Assembly: GCA_003696875.1 (NCBI GenBank)
Contig: RFHL01000865.1
Location: 1-9,272, forward strand
Origin: Bacteroidota bacterium
Lineage (GTDB): Bacteria > Bacteroidota > Bacteroidia > J057
Length of the DNA stretch: 9,272 nt
Reading direction: 5' to 3'
The notes beneath the pieces are model-generated. The model ran no database searches. It had not been told where the DNA came from and worked only from the letters and a program-made list of their open reading frames with translations. Shown here one piece after another: positions 1 through 5,368 of this stretch (positions are counted from its first letter, which is position 1; every line of letters begins with the position of its first letter). The translations under genes were made by a program, and so were the position numbers.

Positions 1-2
1 AT

Positions 3-176
3 GTGCTGCTGAGTCTGCCTGACGGCCGGCGCCTGCGGCGGGAGTTCTATCGTGGGGCCGGGTATTGGTCCCAAAGTAGCGCTTCGGTTTTACTCCCGGC
101 CGGGGTGGAAGACATCCGGGTGTGGGATCTGCAGGGGCAAGCGCGGCAGGTGGTGGGGAAGCCCGATGGGCGCTAA
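3..176 (+). CDS. C-terminal fragment of an ASPIC/UnbV-domain protein
   Basis: Only the last 57 codons are inside the window, in the frame starting at base 3 and ending with TAA at 174-176; the start lies upstream. The fragment reads LPDGRRLRREFYRGAGYWSQSS, then VLLPAGVEDIRVWDLQGQARQV in fair agreement with the ASPIC/UnbV module (typical pattern: RxxxxGxGYxSQSS, then GLG..xVDSVEVRWPDG). That module closes many secreted VCBS/FG-GAP beta-propeller proteins and CRTAC1-like proteins in Bacteroidota. If correct, the whole protein is probably exported or surface-bound and repeats of a propeller should be found upstream. The final part is less canonical: the usual 'RWPSG' is replaced by RVWDLQG. No enzymatic role can be inferred from this piece. 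The family call rests on a short stretch matched by eye, so it is moderate in confidence; that a coding region ends here is more secure. Confidence 0.6.
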   Translation: MLLSLPDGRRLRREFYRGAGYWSQSSASVLLPAGVEDIRVWDLQGQARQVVGKPDGR

Positions 177-278
177 TCCCATGCGTGTGCGCGGCGCCTG
201 CCAGATAGCGAAACTGACTGGCTCCCTTGTCTCGGATGGCGGGGATCTGCCGGATAATGCGTACATTCAGGCTGCTGA

Positions 279-297
279 CGAGGCCACGTTGGCCTCG
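279..297. other. Perfect 8-bp inverted repeat just before a start codon
   Basis: CGAGGCCA, a 3-base loop CGT, then TGGCCTCG form a perfect hairpin or operator-like palindrome. It ends 17 bases before the ATG at 315, where the ribosome would bind. No T-tract follows, so it is not a classical Rho-independent terminator. It could be a termination or processing hairpin after the ASPIC/UnbV gene, or a protein-binding site. The pairing is seen directly; the role is unknown. Confidence 0.5.
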
Positions 298-314
298 CCA
301 AGAGCTGAATTGCC

Positions 315-851
315 ATGACACATCCACTTTCTATCGGTACCCGGGTCCGCCATCCGCAGTATGGGGCGGGCATTGTGTTGGATAACAGCCGCGAGACGGC
401 CTATCACATCACCTTTCCCAATTTTGGGGAAAAAGTAATCGGCAAGGATTACGAAGGCCTGGAGGTCATCGAACTGGCGCCTGCCCCTGAGCAGCGACTG
501 AGCCTCGGTGACGTCGAGCGGGTGATGGTGCAAGTCCTGCGGCAGTGGTCGGATATCTCAGAGCCGGTGCACCTCGGCAGCCGCTGGCGCGGTGGGACCA
601 TGATCCTGCAGCCGGGGGATCCCGACCTCAAAGCCAAGGAAATTCCTATTGAGACTTTTTTTCACAAGATCGTCATGCTGCGCGACCGTCTGCGGGTGCT
701 GGAGCAGCAGATCAATAAGCAGAAAGGCCTGGAGGAGGACGAAAAAATCAACCTGCAGCAGTACATCACCCGGATCTACGGCAGCCTGACCACCTTCAAT
801 GTCCTTTTTGCCCACAAAGACGACTACTTTAAGGGCGAAGGGAAAGGGTAA
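315..851 (+). CDS. Conserved-type hypothetical protein with N-terminal Tudor/SH3-like fold
   Basis: A 178-residue soluble protein of unknown function with no signal peptide or membrane segment. Residues 7-53 carry the pattern G.RV.HP.YG.G.V......Y.I.F...GEK.I.....GLEVI, which resembles the small Tudor/SH3-like beta barrels seen at the C terminus of UvrD/PcrA helicases and in CarD-like proteins; such barrels bind RNA polymerase or other protein partners. Residues 60-115 form a mixed region with WRGGTMILQPGDPDLKAKEIPIETFF, reminiscent of small proteins conserved in Bacteroidota. Residues 113-160 are predicted largely helical and charged (HKIVMLRDRLRVLEQQINKQK), plausibly a coiled coil used for dimerisation. 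The ATG at 315 is the natural start since the barrel motif begins seven residues later; no Shine-Dalgarno is seen. It stands alone between the ASPIC/UnbV gene and a gene-free region. A DNA- or polymerase-linked role is possible but is inference from the barrel only. Confidence 0.72.
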   Translation: MTHPLSIGTRVRHPQYGAGIVLDNSRETAYHITFPNFGEKVIGKDYEGLEVIELAPAPEQRLSLGDVERVMVQVLRQWSDISEPVHLGSRWRGGTMILQPGDPDLKAKEIPIETFFHKIVMLRDRLRVLEQQINKQKGLEEDEKINLQQYITRIYGSLTTFNVLFAHKDDYFKGEGKG

Positions 852-1088
852 GCAAGAAGTCGGTTTTTCACGATGCTTAGGATTTCACTTCCTTTAGTAA
901 CGCGAGAAAAATAACTTCCCGATTTTGCGCCGAGACCTTGTGCGCAGACAAGGAAGCAAAACCGAGCTTAGCGGGCCAAGTGAGGCTTTTTCTGACGCCG
1001 TATGCGGGCAAGGGATCAAGCCAAAAGCGGACTTTATTTTTTGAGCGTTCTTAGCATATGCGAGAGGCCAGCTGTTTTGGGGTATCCC
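852..1088. other. Gene-free 237-bp region with composite stem-loops; candidate structured RNA or dispersed repeat
   Basis: This stretch separates two convergent genes and is visibly more AT-rich than its surroundings. It holds a composite hairpin at 920-964: outer arm CG-A-TTTTGC pairs with GCAAAA-C-CG (one A.C mismatch), then an asymmetric internal loop (GCCGAGA against AA), then CCTTGT pairing with ACAAGG around a GCGCAG loop. A second possible stem pairs GCTTTT (985-990) with AAAAGC (1023-1028), enclosing CCG/CGG (998-1000 with 1005-1007), and is followed by the T-rich run ACTTTATTTTTT, so it could end the upstream transcript. One plus-strand frame is open from 881 to 1051 (57 codons) without an ATG. 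I recognise no tRNA, riboswitch or other named RNA. The GGGG-TAT-CCCC hairpin at 1080-1090 overlaps the queE stop codon. Confidence 0.4.
920..964 (+). ncRNA. Composite stem-loop, possible structured RNA element
   Basis: Two coaxial helices can form on either strand. The lower helix has eight Watson-Crick pairs and one A.C mismatch (920-928 with 956-964); the upper has six perfect pairs (936-941 with 948-953). The helices are joined by a 7-by-2 internal loop (929-935 and 954-955) and capped by a six-base loop (942-947). There is no U-tract directly after it, so simple termination is unlikely. Whether it is transcribed, and from which strand, cannot be read from the sequence; 'ncRNA' here means a candidate only. 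Confidence 0.3.
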
Positions 1089-1754
1089 CTACGGGATGTC
1101 CAGATACTTGTGGGTCTGCTGACCCAGGCGCCATTGCGGATGCCGCTTGACATAGTCGATCAGCAGGGGCGTGATGCGCTCGCGGCGGCTCCATTCCGGC
1201 TGCAAAAACAGCTGGGTGTGGGCGCTTACCCGGGCCGCATGCTCCTCAGCCCAGGCCAGATCACCTTCGTGGTAAATCACCACTTTCAGCTCATGGGCCA
1301 AGTCGTAATAGATGTCCTGAGGCGGCAGAAATTTCTTGGGTGAAAAGCAGATCCAGTCGATCTCCCCACTGTAGGGATGCGGGCCGGCGGTCTCCATGTG
1401 TACGATCAGCCCGGCCGCGTGCAGGGCGTCGGTAAGCAGGCTCAGGTCGTAGACCGTCGGCTCGCCGCCGGTGATCACCACCCGGCGGGTGCCGCTTGCG
1501 AGGGCGCGCGCGGTGATCTCGGCCACGTCGAGGTACTGCTCGTCGCGGGGCATCCACGAGGCCTTGACGTCGCACCAGTGGCAGCCTACGTCACAGCCGG
1601 CGAGGCGCACAAAGTAGGCCGGGGTGCCGGTCCAGATGCCTTCGCCCTGCAGGGTATAAAATTGCTCCATCACCGGCAGAGGATTGGCCTGCCGGCGCTT
1701 AAGCGCCGCGCGGATGGCGGCTTTACGGGTACTTACATCCTGAGTAATAGACAT
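1089..1754 (-). CDS. queE: 7-carboxy-7-deazaguanine synthase, radical SAM
   Basis: QueE converts 6-carboxy-5,6,7,8-tetrahydropterin to 7-carboxy-7-deazaguanine, the ring-contraction step on the way to preQ0 and the tRNA base queuosine (or 7-deazaguanine DNA modifications), using S-adenosylmethionine and a 4Fe-4S cluster in the cytoplasm. The 221-residue protein has QFYTLQGEGIWTGTPAYFVRLAGC, the signature of the family, and a cluster motif C-x3-C-x2-C at Cys54, Cys58 and Cys61 (GCDVGCHWCDVK). ITGGEP lies at 94-99, the METAG segment at 120-124, CFSPKK at 136-141, FLQPEW at 183-188 and a closing HKYLDIP. Length fits the family. The start is the ATG whose complement is at 1752-1754: the longer in-frame extension to 1868 would overlap folD and adds a basic, low-quality stretch unrelated to the family. 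It lies 13 bases after the folD stop, so the two are probably co-transcribed. The rest of the queuosine pathway (queC, queD, folE/queF) is not in the window. Confidence 0.93.
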   Translation of the reverse strand: MSITQDVSTRKAAIRAALKRRQANPLPVMEQFYTLQGEGIWTGTPAYFVRLAGCDVGCHWCDVKASWMPRDEQYLDVAEITARALASGTRRVVITGGEPTVYDLSLLTDALHAAGLIVHMETAGPHPYSGEIDWICFSPKKFLPPQDIYYDLAHELKVVIYHEGDLAWAEEHAARVSAHTQLFLQPEWSRRERITPLLIDYVKRHPQWRLGQQTHKYLDIP

Positions 1755-1767
1755 GATCCGGCCACGG

Positions 1768-2706
1768 CTAGCTTTCGTCCTCGTAGGAATTCGAAGGAGT
1801 CTGGAGGAGATGAGAAAAATCGAAACGCTGCTTGTAGGCATCCAGGGTATTGCGCAGCAGCAGCGCAATGGTCATCGGGCCCACCCCGCCCGGCACGGGC
1901 GTGATGAAGCTCGCTTTGTCCTTGACCTCGGCAAAGTCCACGTCCCCCTTGATGCGGTAGCCCGACTTGGTATCGTCGGCGGGGACGCGGGTGGTGCCCA
2001 CGTCGATCACCACCGCGCCGGGCTTCACCATATCGGCGGTGATCAGGCCCGGCTTGCCGACGGCCACGATCAGGATATCGGCCTGCGGCACGATGCGGGC
2101 GAGGTCTTCCGGGGGGGTGTATTTGTGGCAGAGCGAAACCGTTGCTTCGCCCGGCTGACCGCCCCGGGACATCATGATGGAGGTAGGGCGCCCCACGATG
2201 CGGCTGCGGCCCACCACCACACAGTGCTTGCCTTTGGTGGGGATCTGATAGCGACGCAGCAGTTCCAGGATGCCCGAGGGCGTGGCCGGCATCAGACAGG
2301 GAAAATTCAGGGTCATCAGCCCCACGTTGAGGGGATGAAAGCCATCCACGTCCTTGGACGGGTGGATGGCCTGCGTCACCTTTTGAGGGGTGATGTGGTC
2401 AGGCAGGGGCATCTGCACGATGATGCCATCCACGTCAGGGTCCCGGTTGAAATCATTGACCTTGCGGAGGAGTTCCGCTTCGGTGATGGCCTCGGGGAAG
2501 CGCTTCATGGTCGAGCTGAAGCCCACCATCTCACAGGCCCGCATCTTGTTGCGGACATAGATCACCGAGGCGGGATTGTCCCCGACGAGCAGAACCACAA
2601 GATGGGGCGGGCGCTGTCCCGCGGTGGAGAGGCGCGTGACTTCATCGCGAATTTCCTCTTTGATTTGTTGCGAGACGGCTTTGCCGTCGAGAAGGGTGGC
2701 AGCCAC
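1768..2706 (-). CDS. folD: Bifunctional methylenetetrahydrofolate dehydrogenase / methenyltetrahydrofolate cyclohydrolase
   Basis: FolD interconverts 5,10-methylene-, 5,10-methenyl- and 10-formyl-tetrahydrofolate with NADP (NAD in some relatives), supplying one-carbon units for purines and formyl-methionine in the cytoplasm. The 312-residue protein shows the whole family layout: Y50 and catalytic K54 in YVRNKMRAC, Q98 in GIIVQMPLP, KDVDGFHP with D121 (118-125), the Rossmann segment VVVGRSRIVGRP (163-174) and the closing PVPGGVGPMT (270-279). In VGRSxIVG the usual Asn is Arg here. An insertion MSRGGQPGEATVSLCH after the nucleotide loop is longer than in E. coli FolD and is common in Bacteroidota/Chlorobi-type enzymes. 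The start is a GTG (complement at 2704-2706), chosen because the product then begins xAATLLDGK, matching the family N terminus; no ATG lies in frame nearby. It is first in a unit with queE and is divergent from the oxidoreductase gene at 2953. Confidence 0.96.
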   Translation of the reverse strand: MAATLLDGKAVSQQIKEEIRDEVTRLSTAGQRPPHLVVLLVGDNPASVIYVRNKMRACEMVGFSSTMKRFPEAITEAELLRKVNDFNRDPDVDGIIVQMPLPDHITPQKVTQAIHPSKDVDGFHPLNVGLMTLNFPCLMPATPSGILELLRRYQIPTKGKHCVVVGRSRIVGRPTSIMMSRGGQPGEATVSLCHKYTPPEDLARIVPQADILIVAVGKPGLITADMVKPGAVVIDVGTTRVPADDTKSGYRIKGDVDFAEVKDKASFITPVPGGVGPMTIALLLRNTLDAYKQRFDFSHLLQTPSNSYEDES

Positions 2707-2768
2707 TGTACCGAGTGTTGGGAGGGTAATACCATGACCGTGAGGGAGCTCACGGGCGATTGAAGGGG

Positions 2769-2776
2769 CAAAGATA
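2769..2776 (-). promoter_or_regulatory. Bacteroidota-type -7 box for folD-queE
   Basis: Read on the minus strand this is TATCTTTG, an exact fit to the Bacteroidota -7 consensus TAnnTTTG. It sits about 62 bases before the folD GTG, a sensible leader length. No good TTTG -33 box is seen 17-23 bases upstream, so the assignment rests on the -7 element and position alone. Confidence 0.5.
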
Positions 2777-2835
2777 CGAAAAAGGGCGGGCGATTGCTAT
2801 TTTTTCCCGGGGCCGGGCAGGAGGAAGGGGTATAT

Positions 2836-2892
2836 CCGGCTGCCGAAAATTCTCTATATTCGACGGATGGTGTCCTGCCGGTACGCAGCCGG
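2836..2892. repeat. 8-bp inverted repeat around a weak promoter candidate
   Basis: CCGGCTGC at 2836-2843 is the exact reverse complement of GCAGCCGG at 2885-2892. The 41-base spacer holds TATATTCG (2855-2862), one base away from the Bacteroidota -7 consensus, which could serve the oxidoreductase gene starting at 2953. The arms could be paired operator half-sites or the base of a loose stem in the leader. The rest of the 189-base intergenic region shows nothing else I can name. In such GC-rich sequence an 8-bp repeat may arise by chance. Confidence 0.25.
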
Positions 2893-2952
2893 CCGGGATG
2901 GTCAGCCAAGACTTGTTGCACCTAAGCGTCTATCCTAAAACCTCTATAGATT

Positions 2953-4113
2953 ATGAATCGAAAATTACGCATGGGAATGGTCGGTGGGGGCCAAGGGGCC
3001 TTCATCGGCGCGGTGCACCGCGCCGGGGCCGCCATTGACGGCATCATCGAGCTGGTATGTGGGGCCCTGAGCAGCACCGAGGAAAAAGCCAAAGCCTCCG
3101 GGCGGGCGCTCTTCTTGCCCGAGGACCGCACCTATGGCAGCTACGAGGAGATGTTCAAGGCTGAGGCCGCCCTGCCGGCCGATCAGCGGATGGACTTCGT
3201 GAGCATCGTAACACCGAATAACGCCCACTTCGGGCCGACCATGATGGCGCTGGAGCATGGCTTTCACGTCATGATCGACAAGCCACTGGCCTTTACCCTG
3301 GATGAGGCCCGGCAGATCGCTGCCAAGGTGAAGGAAACCGGCCTCCTGCTTGGGGTGACTTACACCTACGCGGCCTATCCCATGGTGAAGCAGGCCCGGC
3401 ATATGTTCCAAAGCGGTGTCTTTGGCAAGATGCGTAAGGTTTATGTCGAGTACCCGCAGGGCTGGCTCAGCAGCCTGCTGGAGGCTACCGGCAATCAGCA
3501 GGCTGCCTGGCGCACTGATCCCGCACGCAACGGCGCGGCCGGCGGTATCGGTGACATCGGTACCCACGCGGCCAATCTGGCCGAGTACATCTCTGGCCAT
3601 CGCATCTCGCACGTCTGCGCCGACATCAACATCACCGTCCCCGGCCGCAAGCTCGACGACGACGGCAACCTGCTGCTGCGCTTTGACAACGACGCCCGCG
3701 GCGTGCTCATGGTCTCCCAGGTCGCCGCCGGCGACGAAAACCCCCTCAAAATCCGGGTCTATGGCGAAAAAGGCGGCATCGAGTGGGAGCAGCAGGAGCC
3801 CAACACCCTGATCGTCAAGTGGCTGGATCGCCCCGCCGAGATCTACCGTGCCGGAGGCAACCACGGCTATCTCTCCGAGATCGCCCTGGCCAACTGCCGC
3901 ACCCCGGCCGGTCACCCGGAGGGCTATTTCTCCGCCTTCGCCAACATCTACCGCAACTTTGCCCAGACCCTGTCCAAGCGCATGGCCGGTGAGACCCCCA
4001 GCGAGATCGACCTGGACTTCCCCGACGCCGAAGAAGGCGTCCGCGGCCTGGCCTTTATCGATACCGTCCTGGCCTCCGCCAAAAGCGACCAAAAGTGGAC
4101 CGCGCATATGTAA
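2953..4113 (+). CDS. Gfo/Idh/MocA-family NAD(P)-dependent oxidoreductase
   Basis: A 386-residue cytoplasmic oxidoreductase of the Gfo/Idh/MocA family, which oxidises or reduces hydroxyls of sugars, sugar acids, inositols or their glycosides with NAD(P). The N-terminal Rossmann fold has GMVGGGQGAFIGAVHR (8-23), with a GGGQGAFIG nucleotide loop instead of the commoner GxGxxG. VSIVTPNNAHF (83-93) and the HVMIDKPLA segment (105-113) follow; DKP at 109-111 replaces the usual EKP and keeps the catalytic lysine. The second half has GGIGDIGTHAANLAEY (197-212), holding Asp201 and His205 in the typical D-x3-H catalytic arrangement, then the beta-sheet domain (about 218-300) and a C-terminal helical region. 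There is no Tat signal, unlike many exported family members. The ATG at 2953 places the Rossmann strand correctly. The next gene is a TIM-barrel isomerase 112 bases downstream, a pairing typical of inositol and 3-keto-sugar pathways. The substrate is unknown. Confidence 0.9.
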   Translation: MNRKLRMGMVGGGQGAFIGAVHRAGAAIDGIIELVCGALSSTEEKAKASGRALFLPEDRTYGSYEEMFKAEAALPADQRMDFVSIVTPNNAHFGPTMMALEHGFHVMIDKPLAFTLDEARQIAAKVKETGLLLGVTYTYAAYPMVKQARHMFQSGVFGKMRKVYVEYPQGWLSSLLEATGNQQAAWRTDPARNGAAGGIGDIGTHAANLAEYISGHRISHVCADINITVPGRKLDDDGNLLLRFDNDARGVLMVSQVAAGDENPLKIRVYGEKGGIEWEQQEPNTLIVKWLDRPAEIYRAGGNHGYLSEIALANCRTPAGHPEGYFSAFANIYRNFAQTLSKRMAGETPSEIDLDFPDAEEGVRGLAFIDTVLASAKSDQKWTAHM

Positions 4114-4156
4114 AACGGGTCATCTTTGACCGCTTGAGAACTCTCCGCGCTATCCC

Positions 4157-4177
4157 GTTTCCCTTTGAAAAGGAAAC
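4157..4177. promoter_or_regulatory. 21-bp imperfect palindrome, candidate operator
   Basis: Arms GTTTCC (4157-4162) and GGAAAC (4172-4177) are perfect complements; inside them three more positions (TTT/AAA) pair around a G centre at 4167, with one C/A mismatch. Size and symmetry fit a dimeric transcription factor site, such as a LacI- or GntR-type sugar regulator. It covers the -33 box and spacer of the promoter candidate at 4158-4188, a position suited to repression. No regulator gene is in the window. Confidence 0.45.
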
Positions 4178-4188
4178 AGATATCTTTT
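4158..4188 (+). promoter_or_regulatory. Bacteroidota-type promoter candidate for the isomerase gene
   Basis: TTTC (4158-4161), a 19-base spacer and TATCTTTT (4181-4188) match the Bacteroidota pattern TTTG-N19-TAnnTTTG with one mismatch in each box. It lies 37 bases before the ATG at 4226. Transcription would start near 4195, within the first copy of the 13-bp direct repeat. This suggests the isomerase gene and those after it can be transcribed apart from the oxidoreductase gene. Confidence 0.5.
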
Positions 4189-4220
4189 TCTGACCTCTCT
4201 CCCCTGATTTCTGACCTCTC
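4187..4220. repeat. 13-bp perfect direct repeat in the leader of the isomerase gene
   Basis: TTTCTGACCTCTC occurs at 4187-4199 and again, identically, at 4208-4220; start-to-start distance is 21 bases, two helical turns. The second copy ends five bases before the start codon and takes the place of a ribosome-binding site. It could be a tandem protein-binding site, a translational control element, or the scar of a small duplication. Confidence 0.6.
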
Positions 4221-4225
4221 AAAAA

Positions 4226-5284
4226 ATGAAAACCATCAAAGGACCCGCTATTTTTCTCGCCCAGTTTATGGGGGATCAGGCCCCGTTTAACAGCTTTGCT
4301 TCCATCGTAGAGTGGGCATCCAACCTCGGCTTTATCGGGGTACAGATTCCCACCTGGGACAGCCGCTGTTTCGATCTGAGAAAGGCTGCCGAGAGCAAGA
4401 CCTATTGCGATGAGCTAAAGGGGATCGCCGCCGAAAACGACGTGACCATCACCGAGCTCTCCACCCACCTTCAGGGGCAGCTGGTGGCAGTGCATCCGGC
4501 CTATGACCAGATGTTTGACGGCTTTGCGCCCAAGGAAGTCCATGGCAATGCCAAGGCCCGGCAGGCCTGGGCCGTGGAGCAGCTCATGCTGGCCGCCAAG
4601 GCCAGCCACAATCTGGGCCTCACCGAGCATGTGACCTTTTCCGGGGCCCTGGCCTGGCCCTACATGTATCCCTGGCCGCAGCGCCCGGCGGGCCTGGTCG
4701 AGGCGGCCTTTGCCGAGCTGGCCAAGCGCTGGACCCCCATCCTCAACGCCTACGATGAGGTGGGCGTGGATCTGTGCTACGAGATTCACCCGGGCGAAGA
4801 CCTGCACGATGGGGTCACCTGGGAGCGCTTCCGGGAGGCTACCGGCAACCACAAGCGCGTCAACATCCTGTATGACCCCAGCCATTTTGTGCTGCAGGCG
4901 CTGGATTACCTCGACTTCATCGACATCTACCATCCCTACATCAAGATGTTTCACGTCAAGGACGCCGAGTTCAATCCCACGGGCCGCTCGGGTGTCTATG
5001 GTGGCTACCAGGGCTGGGTCGATCGGCCCGGGCGCTTCCGCTCCCTGGGCGATGGCGAGGTCGATTTTGCCCAGATCTTCTCCAAGCTCACCCAGTACGA
5101 CTTTAGCGGCTGGGCGGTGATGGAGTGGGAATGTGCCCTCAAGCATCCCGAGCAGGGAGCAGAGGAAGGGGCGCTCTTCATCGCGGACCACATCATCCAG
5201 GTGACCGAGCATGCCTTCGACGACTTTGCCGACAGCGGGGTGGACGAGGCCACCAACCGTCGCATCCTGGGTTTGGAGGATTAG
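4226..5284 (+). CDS. Sugar isomerase/epimerase-type TIM-barrel protein (AP endonuclease 2 fold)
   Basis: A 352-residue cytoplasmic protein of the xylose-isomerase-like TIM-barrel superfamily (AP_endonuc_2). Relatives include IolE-type dehydratases, hydroxypyruvate isomerase, keto-sugar epimerases and hydratases; all use a divalent metal held by Glu, Asp, His and Glu. Candidate metal and catalytic residues fall in order along the barrel: E186 in CYEIHPGED, D217 and H220 in LYDPSHF, H243 and D246 in MFHVKDAEF, and E300/E302 in VMEWECA. The start MKTIKGPAIFLAQFM gives a full first strand; there is no signal peptide. Insertions such as ALAWPYMYPWPQRP (141-154) and GVYGGYQGWVDRPGRFRSLGDGEVDF (256-281) make it longer than the 260-300 residues of simple members; the GDGEVDF turn is common in those acting on sugars. 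It follows the Gfo/Idh gene and precedes an exported protein and a transporter, so a joint role in sugar or cyclitol breakdown is likely. The exact reaction is not determinable from sequence. Confidence 0.88.
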   Translation: MKTIKGPAIFLAQFMGDQAPFNSFASIVEWASNLGFIGVQIPTWDSRCFDLRKAAESKTYCDELKGIAAENDVTITELSTHLQGQLVAVHPAYDQMFDGFAPKEVHGNAKARQAWAVEQLMLAAKASHNLGLTEHVTFSGALAWPYMYPWPQRPAGLVEAAFAELAKRWTPILNAYDEVGVDLCYEIHPGEDLHDGVTWERFREATGNHKRVNILYDPSHFVLQALDYLDFIDIYHPYIKMFHVKDAEFNPTGRSGVYGGYQGWVDRPGRFRSLGDGEVDFAQIFSKLTQYDFSGWAVMEWECALKHPEQGAEEGALFIADHIIQVTEHAFDDFADSGVDEATNRRILGLED

Positions 5285-5288
5285 TCCC

Positions 5289-5334
5289 GATCGCGGGAGG
5301 GCGGAATTTGCTAATTCCAGCCCTCCCGCCGATC
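5289..5334 (+). terminator. Long GC-rich hairpin after the isomerase gene; attenuator, terminator or stabiliser
   Basis: Beginning four bases after the stop codon: GATC (5289-5292) pairs with GATC (5331-5334), GCGGGAGGGC (5293-5302) with GCCCTCCCGC (5320-5329), and GGAATT (5303-5308) with AATTCC (5313-5318) around the TGCT loop. That gives 20 pairs interrupted only by single bulges at A5319 and C5330 on the 3' arm. No U-tract follows, so classical intrinsic termination is doubtful; it may slow polymerase, protect the 3' end of the upstream message, or mark a processing site that sets different levels for upstream and downstream genes. Confidence 0.6.
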
Positions 5335-5347
5335 TTCGCTCAGCGAA
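5335..5347. promoter_or_regulatory. 13-bp palindrome beside the hairpin
   Basis: TTCGCT-C-AGCGAA is perfectly symmetric about C5341. It directly abuts the large hairpin and ends 21 bases before the likely ATG at 5369. A one-base loop cannot form an RNA hairpin of full length, so a DNA-binding site is the more natural reading, but chance is not excluded. Confidence 0.3.
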
Positions 5348-5368
5348 TTGAACCCCCTTTCTCTTGTT

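Noticed and set aside
1755..1868. N-terminal extension of QueE by 38 residues
   Set aside because: It lies within the folD 3' end in another frame and adds no family sequence; the ATG at 1754 gives normal length.
1753..2763. 336-residue open frame on the plus strand opposite folD
   Set aside because: His/Gly/Asp-rich product typical of an antisense frame; FolD on the other strand has every catalytic motif.
2965..4107. 380-residue open frame on the minus strand opposite the oxidoreductase gene
   Set aside because: It mirrors the codon pattern of the clearly homologous Gfo/Idh gene in GC-rich DNA, and its translation (Gly/Val/Asp/His-rich) matches no family.
4118..4131. GGTCA-TCTT-TGACC small inverted repeat with CATCTTTG resembling a -7 box
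   Set aside because: Only five pairs, and the box lacks the key first T and a -33 partner; the candidate at 4158-4188 is better placed.
5348..5368. TTG start for the exported protein
   Set aside because: Seven extra residues put a polar stretch before the signal peptide; the ATG at 5369 gives a standard signal sequence.
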